64,000 nucleotides of DNA, taken from assembly GCA_049999805.1 (NCBI GenBank), contig JBNGIO010005494.1:18315-82314 (forward strand). Direction: 5' to 3'. Source of the stretch: Folioceros fuciformis. Lineage: Eukaryota; Anthocerotophyta; Anthocerotopsida; Anthocerotales. The notes below the pieces were generated by a model, which saw nothing but the letters and a program-made list of their open reading frames with translations, made no database searches and was not told the origin of the DNA. Positions 22,833 through 35,300 of the stretch are shown one piece after another; position 1 is the stretch's first letter, and the number at the start of each line of letters is the position of its first letter. A program made the translations under genes and the position numbers.

Positions 22833-24509
22833 AGCCGCCAATCGCCCTAGCTCCTCCTCTTCCTCTCCCCTCCTGCTGATCACCTTTTCCTCCCTCTCCT
22901 CCTTCCTGCTTTGCTTTTCAGTGAAGCCTTCCCTCCCACTCCTCCGTCCTGCTCCTCACCCTTGCCTCCCTTTCCTCCTTCCTGCTCCTCACCCTTTCCT
23001 CCTACTTGCAAACCCGCAACAGACCCCGGCAATGGCGCTCCCGCAGGGCCCCCACGAGAAGGACACACTGGCTCATTCACCGCCTGGTGCCCAGCTGTGA
23101 AACACCTTAGGGTAATCGGGATCTACAGTGGAGAGAGAAAAGAAGGGGAAGGGAGGGGGAGAGGGACAGCACAGCAGGACCCTGTGCCCGGGTGCCTCCC
23201 CGCTAAGATCTGGATCCCCGGGAGTGCACGTTCACACCAGCAGGCAGGCAGAGGCAGAGACGCAGCAGCAGATGCAAGAGCATGGAAAATTGCCAGGGCC
23301 CGAGGGCAGGGGATGAAGAAATACGGTACCAAAATCCGGGAGCGCGCGCAGCAGAGCGGCGGCAGCCAGGGAAGGGCAGCAATTCCCTTCCTCTCTGGGA
23401 CCTCCTCCGTCAGGCCCGCCGAGCGGGCGTCGCACACATTCAGGGAAACACGGGCAACGGAAGCAAGGCAAGGCAAGGCAAGGCAAGGCCCCTATCCACA
23501 GAAAGCAAGGCTACCCACCCCCCCGCCCAAGCGCATGGAAGAGGCGAGAAAACCAAGCCTTCGGCGGCCCCGGTAGCGAGGCCTCCTTCACCATGCAGCC
23601 AGGTGACGGAGCAGGGCGAGGCGAGGCAAGGCAAGGCAAAGAAGGAAGGAAGGAAGGAGTGCAAGGGGGAAGCGAGCCCAGAAGAGAAGAAGAACCTAGG
23701 CTTCAACTAATCCCTGTAAGCGCCACTTGCTGGCGCTAGAGAAGCCTGCGTATGCGCTGCCCTGCTCTGCCGTGGCTGCCGCTGCTGCTGCTGATCCGGA
23801 GGCAAAGACGATAGAGAGAGGGGTAGGAGCGTGGTCAGTCAGGCAGTCCAGTGAGGCTCGACCACATCTCAGCTCGAGCTCGGGCCGACTCAAAGACTGC
23901 TTTGCGTCCGGTTGAGGAGGAGCCCAGATTAGCAGGCGGGTGTCGGGAGTAGTAGCTGCAGGGGCTGCCTACTAACCCGAATCCTGATGAGCTTGGGGCT
24001 TCAGCGTGTGTTGATGCTGAGCAGAGAGATCAAGCTGCCAGTGGAGCTGGCCGCTGGCGTCGAGGCCGATGCCGTGCGAGGCGAGAGAGAGAACAGGGTT
24101 GCATGCCACTTCTCTTCTCATCTGCCTGGAGTCTGGCAGCCCATGAGCTTGAGAGCTGAGCGGGAAGGCAGGCGCAGGCACAGGGGCACGCATTTTCTGC
24201 GCAGGCGCCCCGATGATTCTTTCTCGTCCCGGCCCCGCCCTCCTCGTTCCGTTCTCCGTTCCGTTTCGTCTCGTCCCGTCTGGCTCTGTCCGGCCCCGTT
24301 CTGTTATCGTTGGTGTTAAGGATTGAGCATCAATGCGTGGGCTGTGTACCGGGGTCATGTCATAGAGCCCGTGATTAGGCCCGACGGCCTCGTGATCTGG
24401 AGGGGATCCATGTTCCATGGTACGCGTGACCCCGTTTTGGGTTTTCCATTTCTCTGCTTTATCCGTTTTTGGTATTTGCAGGAGCATTAATTGTATGGGG
24501 CAGATGCAC
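22833..24509. other. GC-rich, purine/pyrimidine-skewed leader and upstream region of WRKY
   Basis: No gene recognised. The + strand shows polypyrimidine text (22855-23010) and short-unit repeats: caagg pentamers at 23462-23490, a mixed gaggc/aagg track at 23620-23660, and a degenerate cgtyc track at 24225-24305. Overlapping open frames here are low-complexity and not convincing. It probably contains the WRKY 5' UTR and promoter. Confidence 0.45.
23462..23490. repeat. caagg pentamer repeat
   Basis: About five perfect tandem copies of a 5-base unit in the GC-rich region upstream of WRKY. Confidence 0.8.
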
Positions 24510-25214
24510 ATCTGGAGGTACTATGTAAATACTTTAAAAGATCTTGGCAATAAAAATATGTACTAGAAAAGGGATTGGGTACAACTAACCTGCATATGGG
24601 TTGAGAATGATTGTTTTCCTCTATAATAAATTTACAATATTATCATAAAGATTTAATCATCATAAAAAAATTTCCTTTTTTTATGTATGTTATAGTACAT
24701 ATCAAAGTACACATAAGGTTGTGGACATGAGTAGTAGACATAGGGACATAGCTTGGGTAGGACCACGGTTACTACTCATCTCATTATATTTACTTATTGC
24801 TTGTATATTATATGAAAGACTAAGTTAAGATAACAAATAAGTATAATAAATATAAATTAATATATTATACGTGTTATAATTGAATTACACACATCCAATT
24901 GAACAATACAAGATAGATATCTAGCTTATATATATCATCATTTCATGGAGGGAGGGGGGTCTTGGACATGGAGATCACCATTAGTGGATTGAATTGGATG
25001 TGAGAAAATTTAAACAAGTAGGTTGCAACAAAGTTTGAAACACTTGTATTCAAGAAGCTTTAGTGAAAGAAGATATCATTAGCACAGCCACAAAGTTTTT
25101 CCCAAGTACTATAGTGAGGATTCACTCAATGATATAGTATGGAATGCATTCAAAAACAAAATATGAATGGGACATGTACTACACCAAGGGCCTATGCCTA
25201 CCATCTCCCAATGG

Positions 25215-25236
25215 CAAACCCTAAACCCTAAACCTT
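25215..25236. repeat. Interstitial plant telomere-type repeat
   Basis: Three consecutive aaaccct-type units (the third imperfect), the Arabidopsis-type telomere motif, far from any chromosome end that can be seen. Confidence 0.7.
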
Positions 25237-25383
25237 AAGTGCTATGGCGTCTTGAATGCCCATCAAATTCAAATTTGAATCATTCTTGTAGCTATCATTC
25301 AAATCCAAATGTTGGCCAGTTTGAGAATAAGTACTTGATTTGAAGTGTCATCGAAACATAGTTATATGTTAATGTCTAGTTAT

Positions 25384-25425
25384 GGGTTACTAGTTCAATG
25401 GTAGAGTGAATTCTCGACTTTAAAG
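25384..25425 (+). pseudogene. tRNA-Gly-like 5' half fragment
   Basis: 'gttcaatggtaga' followed by 'aattctcg' matches the D arm and anticodon-stem start of eukaryotic tRNA-Gly, with a 3-base insertion. No T-arm/B-box consensus follows, so no cloverleaf can form. It is probably a pseudogene or the head of a SINE-like repeat. Confidence 0.35.
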
Positions 25426-25450
25426 TGGAATAGAAGGTTTTTTAAGAAGA

Positions 25451-26186
25451 TTGCATAGTTGTCATTGCGACACTAATTCTAACCCTAATCCACAAAATGG
25501 CATAAAGTATGGCACAGGCAATGAATGTTGACTATGTGTGTGTTGTGTGTATGTGAAGTGAACAACACCCAATTGGATTGCACAGTCTGTGATCATGATT
25601 TTGTTTTGAATGGTTAGGGGAAACATGAAAGGTTGTTTGCTTGATATCTTCATCTTCCTTTTGCCTCTCTGTCTGTCTCTTGTTGGTTCTTTCTTGTGGA
25701 GTGGAAGCAAGTGTTGATCCACACGAAAACAAGGAGCACGAAAGTTCTATGTATTCTTATGGTCGGTCGTGTGTCTCCATCTCGTGTCCCAATCAAGAGA
25801 TGTGTTGTGTAGGACTAGGACATACACTCAGACAGACAGAGGACACCGACACCGAGGAGATAGGGGTTTACAGCCAGTTGGGAATGGATGCAGGTTAAAA
25901 TCACACCCGGGTTGCATTGGGGGTGGCATACATATGCATATGCATGGGGATGGCAAAAGCCTTCTTCTTGACGCTGGAAAGCAGCATGCAGGCGGATGTA
26001 GTAGGACAGGAGTAGGTGTAGGTGGGTAGGAGAGTAGGAGAGTAGGAAAGAAAATGCATAAAGAGTGCGATATTTTAGATGATGGGGTGCACCCGTATTG
26101 CATGCAGGCCACAAAGGGGTGGGCAACTTGGTCAGGGGTCGCTCCAGCCCCACACTGGGCCGGTACCGGGAGCCGGGGGGCAGCCG
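25451..26186. other. Intergenic, nothing recognised
   Basis: No convincing gene. Short GT-rich and GA-rich tracts occur (for example 25990-26050). It ends in GC-rich sequence at the gap. Confidence 0.4.
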
Positions 26187-26586
26187 NNNNNNNNNNNNNN
26201 NNNNNNNNNNNNNNNNNNNNNNNNNNNNNNNNNNNNNNNNNNNNNNNNNNNNNNNNNNNNNNNNNNNNNNNNNNNNNNNNNNNNNNNNNNNNNNNNNNNN
26301 NNNNNNNNNNNNNNNNNNNNNNNNNNNNNNNNNNNNNNNNNNNNNNNNNNNNNNNNNNNNNNNNNNNNNNNNNNNNNNNNNNNNNNNNNNNNNNNNNNNN
26401 NNNNNNNNNNNNNNNNNNNNNNNNNNNNNNNNNNNNNNNNNNNNNNNNNNNNNNNNNNNNNNNNNNNNNNNNNNNNNNNNNNNNNNNNNNNNNNNNNNNN
26501 NNNNNNNNNNNNNNNNNNNNNNNNNNNNNNNNNNNNNNNNNNNNNNNNNNNNNNNNNNNNNNNNNNNNNNNNNNNNNNNNNNNNNN
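26187..26586. other. Assembly gap (400 N)
   Basis: Run of 400 N flanked by very GC-rich, repetitive sequence (cccag repeats on the right side), a likely cause of the break. Confidence 0.95.
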
Positions 26587-26956
26587 GGGCTGGCCAGTGC
26601 CCAGCCCAGCCCAGCCCAGGCCACGGCGGCTCCCCACTTGCTGCTGTCTGCACGCCCTTGCCTTCGCCCCGGCATCTCATGACGTCACCGGTGGGAAATG
26701 ACGGGCCGGTGGGCCACACGCCCCAGCAAAACAAACAAGGCTCCACAACCGACGAAAGATCATGTTGGCTAGACGCAGACCAGACGCGGGGGCAGGGCAG
26801 GGGAAGGGAGTTCCAGGGGGACAGAGAACCAGGGATGGAAAGCCGACACACTAACCTTCTCCAAACCCCTTTTTTCGATTTTGCTTACTTGGTGTCCTCT
26901 TCTGGAGTTGGCTTGGCGTCGCCTTCACTTCGTTTTCACAGGATCAAGACATCAGA

Positions 26957-27006
26957 TCAGAGCAGTGCAGAGCAGCGCAGAGCAGCGCAGAGCAGCGCAG
27001 AGCAGA
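26957..27006. repeat. Tandem repeat of agagcagcgc (10-base unit)
   Basis: About five head-to-tail copies; the first differs by one base and the last is partial. Confidence 0.8.
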
Positions 27007-27041
27007 GCTTGGTTCCGGGGTCGTCCCTCCAACCTTGCTTG

Positions 27042-27103
27042 CACCTTCCTCCTCAAGAATGATAGTATGTACCACCTTCCTCCTCAAGAATGATAGTATG
27101 TAC
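27042..27103. repeat. Exact tandem duplication of 31 bp
   Basis: The 31 bases at 27042-27072 are repeated without change at 27073-27103, which implies a recent event or an assembly artefact. Confidence 0.85.
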
Positions 27104-27843
27104 CCGATTCCGGGTGCCCGGGCCCGGGCCCGCCCCGCCCCGCCCCGCCTGATCCTCTCCTTTCCTCGACGGGAGCGGACCGGCTACATCCAGACAACTC
27201 TCTGTAGTCGAAGTAGTAGCAGTCGTAGTGGCTGGTAGTTTGCAGCCGCTTCCCGATCCCTCTCCATCCTTCTTCATCCCCGGTGGATCCCGCAGATCAC
27301 AGCTGGACAAATCCAAGCCCGCCATCACCTGACACTAAAGATTTCTCAACCACTTTCACGCATGATGCACCATGTTCATGATGATGCATGCAGACAAAGC
27401 TGTCAGGGAAGAAGAGGGACTGGGGCTCCCAGTCTCCCGCCACGGCTAGCTACCCTCAAGAGACTGGAAGAGCAGACACGGGGTTTATTGCCTACATACC
27501 TTGCACGTACCTGCACAATGCCTCCTGCAGGATGGCATCATCATCGCAACCACGGATACGTGTTGCTGCAAGCCATTGCAATAAATGAACATAGCATTGG
27601 CACCATTTTACACCACAGACAAGTCTCATCGCTACCATGGCACACCTGAGTCAAGTCCTAACTTACTGCTGCCCACTGACCACTGCTACTTCCCACGTCT
27701 ACTGCCCCGGACCTCTACTCCCTCAACCTGCAGCCGGGGCTGGGGGGGGGGGGGTCTAGAGGCGGGGAACATATAACTGCTGCTCCTCACCCACTTTTAA
27801 TCAGTTGAATTAAACACTATCTAATCATGTACAGTGCAGAGCG

Positions 27844-30800
27844 TTAATGGAGCCACCGGACTACACCGTCCTCGTGCATTGCGGCTACGATTTCGATGCG
27901 AGCCTCCAGTCTTACCTGCCACACCACACCACACCACACCACACACCACAACGCATCACCGCAGTTAGTGTCCACCCCGTCTACCACCACGTAGCAACCC
28001 GCGATTTGTGGACTCGTAGGGCTTACTCTGCGAAACTTGGTGTTGGTCAGCCTGCAGTACAGCAACGTTGGCCCCTCCAACACCCAGGTCTCCCATATGT
28101 CAAATGTGTGGTTCGCGAATACCAGCTCCAGCTTCTTGTTCGCCTGGATTCAGGGTGCAGGAAGGTCATGACATCAACGGCCAGTCGTAGGGTGTAAGAT
28201 TGTTCAAGTGCACGACTCAGCTTACACACACACACACTCAAGCAGGTGTTATCCAGGGTAAATAATATCCTTTACCTGTAACAATTTGCCTCCAGCAGCA
28301 AGTGAGCGCAGGCCGACTCGATCCTGAGCCACGCACATCAATATTACAACTTCAGATAGCTTCGACTGCGAAGAAACTACAACACTCAAGACGAGGCACC
28401 TAGCTGGGACTGAGACCTCACGACCTTACCTTGTGCCGAATCACAAGGAGGAACTGGGCTGCAGGGTCTCGATTGGTCACGTCCAGCCTGGTATCCAGGG
28501 ACCAGCCTCGACCCGGGCCTCGTTGTCGAGCCACATAGTAGCCCGCCTCACCTGTTGTCCGCAGTGCAATAACAAGCCCATCTTTCAATTGGTCAATTGC
28601 CAAACCAGCAGTGTTAATGGGCTCTATACTATCCAGACTCTCAGCAATGCTCCCCATGGTCGTCAGCTCCCCTTCTCTTTCACATTGGACATCGACAGGT
28701 GAAGCGAACCGCGAACTAGGGTTTGTGACCTGATCGCAACCACTTACACTGGTAGCATGGTCATCGCGCTCCAGTGCGCCCAAATTGGCTTCCCTTCCAG
28801 GCACTGGGAACGCCTCGGACATATGATGTGCCTTCCTCCGCCCTGATCTTTTCCTGCCTTTCCTCCCACTTTTTGCATATTGGCTCCTGCCTTCGTTGTG
28901 ACCCAAGGAGTTGGAAACCCCACCTTCCTGCGCATGCCTCCTGTCATCTGCCTGAGAATACATTAGCTTGCTGTTCTTCAAGTCCGTGCTGGTTTGAGAG
29001 TCAACATATAGCTGCTCCTCATCTCTATCTCTCCCTGAGCTATCTTTATCATATGCTTCCTGCTTCTCCTTCGACGGCAACGGAGGATCCCAGTCCTCAT
29101 TATCTTCGTCAGAAAGGTCGGCCAAGGGAATGAAATTGTCAATAAAAAATGATCGAAGAACTACCACCGCCTTCGCTCGAATTTCAGTCCAAACTTCTTC
29201 GCTATAGTCAGCACTCCGAGGCAGCAGTATAACATTTGGCAGTTCCCTGATCTGCAGTCATCATGAGACCTCTTAAAAGTGGGACACAGGAATGCATCGT
29301 ACCACAGCATCTGGTACAAACAACTCAATCAGACGGTTCATTCCGGACCGGCTGTTCAGTAATCAGTGCTCCAACCACCACAACTTTTCTCGGACCGTTA
29401 GCAACATCATGTTCACAAGTGTCCTAAATTCAGACAAGTGTCAATGTTGCGAGTCTCACCCAGGCTTCTGCCCACTGCGGCCCTTCCACTCCATCCAGCG
29501 CACAGCCTGATATTGTGCCGTCTATCAAAGCTTGCTTCACCGCACAGTCATCGAGAAGGTGGCAACTGCTTGTGTTGACAAGGAGCGCTCCTGGGCACCC
29601 GCATCCACTACACTATCAGGTTGTGCAAACACAATCACGGGCAATCAGTCCTACATCTACCCTCACGAACTATGCCGAACGGAAGGCATGAACCTTCACA
29701 ACTAGTGACACCTAAGAGGAGGTAGGCTGTTCGCAAAACATAAGAGACACAAACCTTCTTTGATGTATTGGAGGGCTTCCGAATTGATCATCTGTACAGT
29801 GTCATTGGTGAGCGGACAATGCAGTGATACCACATCACTGAAGGCAAGCAACTCCCTCAAAGTTCCAGCCTTCCTCACCGAGGAAGGAAAAGCCTTTCGA
29901 CCAATTTGGGTTCTTTCCTGTAACGGCACAAGGAATCAACAAAATGCTAAAGCAAAAAGCCTAGCAAACCATGAGCTTGATGCCATCAGAAAAGAAGTTG
30001 ATGGCAAAACTCAGCTTATCTCCCAATCACTATTGAAAAGAACCACTTGAATTACAAAGTGAAGTCTCCGCACCTCATCCGTCTCAAAATATAGAACTCG
30101 CATCTTAAAGGCCACACTTCTTGCAGCAAGTGCGTACGCTGAAGAAGAAACCCCTACGATTCCAAGAACAAGGTCACGACACCTCCTCATACCTTTAAGG
30201 GCCACTTGCCCCGTGCCTAAACATCCAGTGTTCGAAAACCCTTGGCCACCTAACAAGTGAGTGCGCCTTAGCAGTCCTAATATTAAGGACATTGCAGTGT
30301 CTGCCACCTCATCTGCTCGACTCACATCCACATGCACAAGTTGGAGCCCGAGATCACTCGCCACAGCAGAGTCAACCCCCTTATCCACTGATCCCAGGCA
30401 CAGCACGAGCTGCCACGCGTGCAGACGCTGCTGTGCTGTGCGGGGAAGAAAAGCCAAAGTATGAAGCAACACGGCAGCTGCTGCCTCGATCTTGCCGTGC
30501 GAGAGTTGCGCAAGACTGACATGTTCCACCACAGCAACACCAGCCAAAGCTTCTGCTTCCAGGTGACAGTCTTCTAAGCAGTTGAGGGCAACAACCCTAG
30601 GCAGCACCACATCTTCCTCATCAGAGACGACATTGTATTGTCTCGTCATGCTACCCTGATGGTTACTGTTGGCATAACGGGCAAACACAGATGGCCCTTC
30701 TTCCTCGTCCGAGTCTTGCTCATTCAGTACAGTCTTGCCTTCCCGCTGGTTGTTGGAAGCACTGTTGCTAGGTCCCTTCACATTGCTGCCAACCTTGGAC

Positions 30801-30955
30801 GTCGTTCTGCTCATCACGAAGGGTTCTGCAGTCCCGGAGGCAGCATCCCCGAAATGGTCAGCCACATACCCAGCTTGAGACTTCCCATTACTCCTCTCAT
30901 TGGTAGGGTCGTTCTTTCTGGACTCAGAGCTCTTGTCAAGAAGTCCTTTCGCCAT
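27844..30955 (-). CDS. AN: ANGUSTIFOLIA, plant CtBP/BARS-type protein
   Basis: Plant C-terminal-binding-protein homologue that controls polar cell expansion, microtubule organisation and trans-Golgi/stress-related functions. Seven exons fit in phase: 30955-30074, 29917-29755, 29590-29460, 29251-28430, 28323-28276, 28143-28027 and 27915-27844, giving 744 aa. The start is the ATG at 30955 ('MAKGLLDKS'), with a long Ser/Asn/acidic N-terminal extension of about 130 residues before the family core 'VVALNCLEDCHLE'. The D-isomer dehydrogenase-like fold follows: 'LLHTLAFLPRTAQQRL', 'ALILGLLRRTHLL'-like text, nucleotide-binding 'LVLGIVGVSSSA', 'SDVVSLHCPLTNDTVQM', 'NTSSCHLLDDCAVKQALIDG', 'GCALDGVEGPQW' and 'PRSADYSEEVW'. 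The plant-specific tail has a basic 'SGRKGRKRSGRRKAHH' and ends 'EDGVVRWLH'. The Gly-rich motif is degenerate, as in Arabidopsis AN, in line with a non-enzymatic role. Confidence 0.96.
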
Positions 30956-32224
30956 CCCAGCGACTCTTAGCCAAATGCTCACTAAGCGTCAACTGGCAAC
31001 CAATACGCACAGCTCCAGAGTCATCTTGGACATGCAGCTTCAAGATTCCCCCTAGGAGACTCCCGATTTTCTCCTGCGTAGAAACATTGTCATGCCTGCG
31101 ATGACAATTTGGCTCTCTTGCAGCATGATGGTCCGCCTTCTCCAACATGCATCAATGTGACAGATGTCGTAACGTCCTCAACAGTACGAGGGAGGGAAGG
31201 AAAGTAGTCAAGCAGGCCTGCGATGTGAAACGCAAATGCTTTTCATCAGCAACCGAGGATCTCAGACCTGTCAGTGCCTCCGCCATGACAGTGCCACGAG
31301 TACCGCAGCCGCAAAACAGGAGCTCTCTCCCCAACCGAACTTTTATTCACGCAACCGCACATCTACTCAACCACAAGAGAAACCAACACAAGCTCGTTGA
31401 GACAAAAGCTGTCATTCATCTCCGACACCTGCAGGAACTAAAAGATAACCGTTCCAAGACCAACCACAGAACACATCGACCATTCCACGACTCAGAAACT
31501 ACAGCGCGGAAACCAAACAGCACTCCAACGCACAACCGCCTCACAGATACCTACATTTGCGCAACACAAAAATGGAGCAGTAAAAAAGAAACACAACGCA
31601 CACCGGAAAAAATCAGTCCAAAAAGCTTCAAGCCGGATCCAAATCAACAAACAGGGCAGAAAGCAGATACGCAGAAAAGACGGTTGTCCGAATGCACACT
31701 GCACCAAGTGAACTGAGCCACTGCAGCAAATCCTCCAAAATGCGCGGTTCAAAAATAGATCCCAGGCAAACATCCCAGACCACAGATTCTGACAAACTTT
31801 GCCATTCGCACAGGGCTGTGGCTTCCAGAGGCACTCAACGCGACCGCATCAGAATCAAAAAATTGCCACAAAAATACAATAAGTCACAGGAGACTCACAT
31901 TGGGCCGGAAACAGGGTCAGACTTCACATACCGCTGCAAGCCAGTTCTCTGCAACCGGGACAGCAGAAGCGAGAGCAAGCGCCGAGAGTGCGGGGCGGAC
32001 GGAAAGGCACCAGCGTTTGCAGCAGCTTCGTCTTCTTCGTCTGCACTTTCCCTGACGATTCGCCCATGCCTGGGAGCCAGGAGGGCTTTCGCCGTGGCGA
32101 AACCTGCAGTGGAGGGAATTCAAACGGACTGTTCATAACTCCAGCAGATTAACCTTAAACGCCACTTGAAAGCAGTGATTAGTCCGTAAAACCCTTCGTG
32201 GACGGCGGACAGTGGGATCTATAT
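30956..32224. promoter_or_regulatory. Divergent region between AN and METTL13 genes
   Basis: 1.3 kb between head-to-head genes. No protein-coding frame stands out. It presumably holds both promoters and 5' UTRs. No specific elements were recognised. Confidence 0.4.
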
Positions 32225-32324
32225 NNNNNNNNNNNNNNNNNNNNNNNNNNNNNNNNNNNNNNNNNNNNNNNNNNNNNNNNNNNNNNNNNNNNNNNNNNNN
32301 NNNNNNNNNNNNNNNNNNNNNNNN
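32225..32324. other. Assembly gap (100 N) hiding the METTL13 start
   Basis: Run of 100 N. The coding frame is already open at its right edge and no ATG fits on its left edge. Confidence 0.95.
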
Positions 32325-35300
32325 ATGGGCGGACCTGGCCCGCCCCCTGCTCAAGCATGGCGATTTGAAAGCGGAGCAGAATCCCAAGATTTTGGTGCCG
32401 GGGTGTGGAAATTCTGCGTTGTCGGCATCTATGTATGACGCCGGATTTCTGCACATTACCAACATCGATTTCTCTAGGGTGGTGGTGGCCGAGATGTTGC
32501 GACTCCACGTGCGGGCGCGGCCGAAAATGCGGTGGCTGGTGATGGACATGACTCGGATGCAGGTGGGTGTTGTGGGTCAGTGCTTGTCTTGAATTTACCA
32601 CGCTGTATGACTCCTCTTTCTCATGACTGTTCCATTTAGTTTGGCAGTTTCCCGACGAGTCTTACGATTTTGTACTTGATAAGGGAGGGTTGGATGCCTT
32701 GATGGGGGACGACGAGAGACCAGGCCGTCTGTTCCTGTCTGAGGTGAGAGGGAGGAGCGTGTGCTAGTTCTGGTTGGTTAGTGGTCGTTGTGGGCATAAT
32801 GGGGTGAATTCAACTACGTGTGTAGGTGGGACGAGTATTGAAGAAGGGTGGGAGATTTGCCTGCATTACGTTGGCCCAGAAGCATGTGATTGGTTGGTAG
32901 CTTGAAGTGGAACTCCCTGGAGGTCGCCTCCATGTGTCTGGCTGGTTCAGATACTCTTTGTGATGGTTTTCATTTTGAGTCTACATTCATTTGCAGGTTG
33001 TAACTTTTGGTTTCGTCTTTCAGAGCTGCTCTTGTCGAAGTTTAGGGAAGGGTGGAGATTGAGTTTGTATCTTGTGCCACCGACTTCTGGAGATGCAGCT
33101 GCAGAGGTGGTGTCTGGGAAGCAGAATGTGCCCGTGTCATTGGTGCCTTTCCTGGTCGTCGGCAGAAAGGAGGGATCCAAGAAGATGCATGCAGTCGAAG
33201 CAAGTTTTGATGCGAGTGAAGTGGACCAAGTTCCTGAGAAGCAGGTATTTGGCTCGTTTGTTTCTGTGGCGGCACTGTCATTGTTGTGGATGTTGGAAGG
33301 GCCTTTCTCATGTGTGATGATTTGGGTCCCTTCTCCAGCTGAAGCCACTGTTGGAAGTGTTAGACAAGGAGAACAAATTTCGCACCTTAGGGAGCCGGCT
33401 ATTTGGACCTGATCACGTGTCAGAAGACATATTCAAAACTCGGCACCCTGGTCGGAGGATTATGGTCATGCTAGGTGGCGAAGGCCTGTCAAAGTTTGTG
33501 TACAAAGCCTGGGTGCTGGATGCAAAGCCTGATTCCTCAAAGTTGGCACATGCTGCGGCTGTGTTCCTTGTGCCTAAGGTGAGAAACACCGTCAGTTCAT
33601 GATCCGGCAGATGACGGGCTACCTTCCTGGTATGAGAAGTAACTGGCCACACAGGTTATTGGGTAGTCAGCATCTGCTCGCTCGGTGTCGCAGGGTCGAG
33701 CACATGAGTGGCTCTTCTCATCAGAGGAAGGACATTGGCAGGTTGCTGCAAGTGCAGGAGCTGGTCGACTCATCCTGGTAGGTTCAAAAATGTTCTCTGC
33801 TGTGGTATTACTCTGATTGGCCAAGCTTAAAGTGGAACTCGCTGTTTTTCGCAGGTTTTCCTAGACACGAAACACTACCCAGATGACCTCCAAGTTATAC
33901 AGGTCAATTCGACCTGGTTTTCAGCCGGTCGACTCCACCTATGTGCCCATAACTGAAAAGCATGGGTCTTTATTTTGCAGGATGATTTTTCTCCACTTGC
34001 GAGGATGATATTGCCTGAAGATTGCCGAGAAGGAAATGATACACCGTACGTGATGTCATTTGATTCTGCAATTAATACTTTGCCCCTTCAAGTCAAGGGT
34101 GACGTGTGAATCTGGGTGAAAGAATTGTCTTGGCAGCGATGATGGGTGCACACGGTATGGTGCACTTAACATGCTTTGCCCTGGTATGATTACAGTTACA
34201 TGACCATGGGCGATGGTGTTGCCAACAGAGTTGTGCTACAAGAGGTATAGATTGTTGCTTGTTATCTACCGTAGAATTTCGAGCTACAATGGCTTTATGG
34301 TTAACAACACCCTTGTGTTTCCTCATTGTTTTATACAATAACTGTGCGGTAACTTGTCCTAGCAGAAAGATTCTACTCTTACTGGCACAATGCTTGTCGA
34401 AGATGTTGAGGTCGATGAAGGGGAGAAAAATGGTAACCAACCATCAGAAAGGAAGTTCTTCCGGCGCCTCGTGTTCAGAAGGAATCCTAACCTTATACAG
34501 TCAGAGGCTTTGCTTATCAAGATTGAAAAGAGTGCCACTGGGAAGAGCAGACGACCTACACATGGCAAGAAGAAAAACAAACATTCAAAAGATTCTGCAG
34601 GTATGATAACTGGTAGCCTGATTAATGAATGCTTTTCTGTAGGGCTTCACAGTGCCACCCACACGAAAGTTGACCCTGCTTTCTTGAATCCAGGATCGAC
34701 GACCGACTTCAAGGTGGATCACAGCTATTTGGCAAGTCCTTATCATGCTGGGATGATCGCAGGGCTTGCTTTGATTGCTGACAGGATTGATGAGTGGCTG
34801 TCTCTTCACAGTCAGGTGAATACACATCAGGCTGCCATATCCATGCATAGTCGCCTTTTTTGATCGGAGGATTGACTGTCGTAGAGCTCATGGTCGGTAT
34901 CTCATCCTCATGACTATATGTTTTTATCAACAGATGACCATGATGGTTGTGGGGCTTGGAGCTGGGCTTTTGCCTATGTTTGTCCACAACCATTTACCGC
35001 TTCAGAGAATTCGGGTACTGCTGACACTGTACAGCTTCTTACGATCACCTGTGTCTTTGGTAGATGTTAATCTTTTCGTTCCTGCGGTACCAGATTGTAG
35101 AGTTGGATAAAGGAGTGGGAGATTTAGCAAAACGACACTTTGGTTTCATCGAAACCGATCGGATGAAGGTAACGTACTCTACTGCGTTCGCCTTCTTTCC
35201 CAAGTATGTAGTGTCTCCCCTGTGTGCCAGTGGTAAATCTTCAACCTGTGAACTCCGTCGACTTTTTTGCAGATGGAAATTGGAGATGGAATTGCAGCAG

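Larger units (their letters stand above)
24510..25450. other. AT-rich gene-free island
   Basis: Base composition changes abruptly from GC-rich to strongly AT-rich, most extreme at 24530-24950. No open frame of note is present. It contains the telomere-type repeat and the tRNA-like fragment listed separately. It could be an old transposon or heterochromatic insert. Confidence 0.5.
26587..27843. other. Simple-repeat-rich intergenic region
   Basis: No gene recognised. It holds cccag repeats just after the gap, a 10-base tandem repeat (26957-27006), a 31-bp exact tandem duplication (27042-27103), a gccccgcccc tract (27115-27150) and a G10 run near 27747. Confidence 0.5.

Noticed and set aside
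22833-23710. Several ORFs of 100-385 codons on both strands around the WRKY 5' region
   Set aside because: Low-complexity products from pyrimidine/purine tracts. The - strand WRKY exons explain the conserved parts and the rest looks like UTR or promoter.
25384-25460. Functional tRNA gene
   Set aside because: Only the D-arm half matches. No T-arm, acceptor pairing or B box is present.
26054-27062. ORFs running through the 400-N gap
   Set aside because: They are open only because Ns were translated as X; the flanks are repeats.
32212-32224. Possible METTL13 start just left of the gap
   Set aside because: The codon is GTG and the frame cannot be tied to the right side across an unsized gap.
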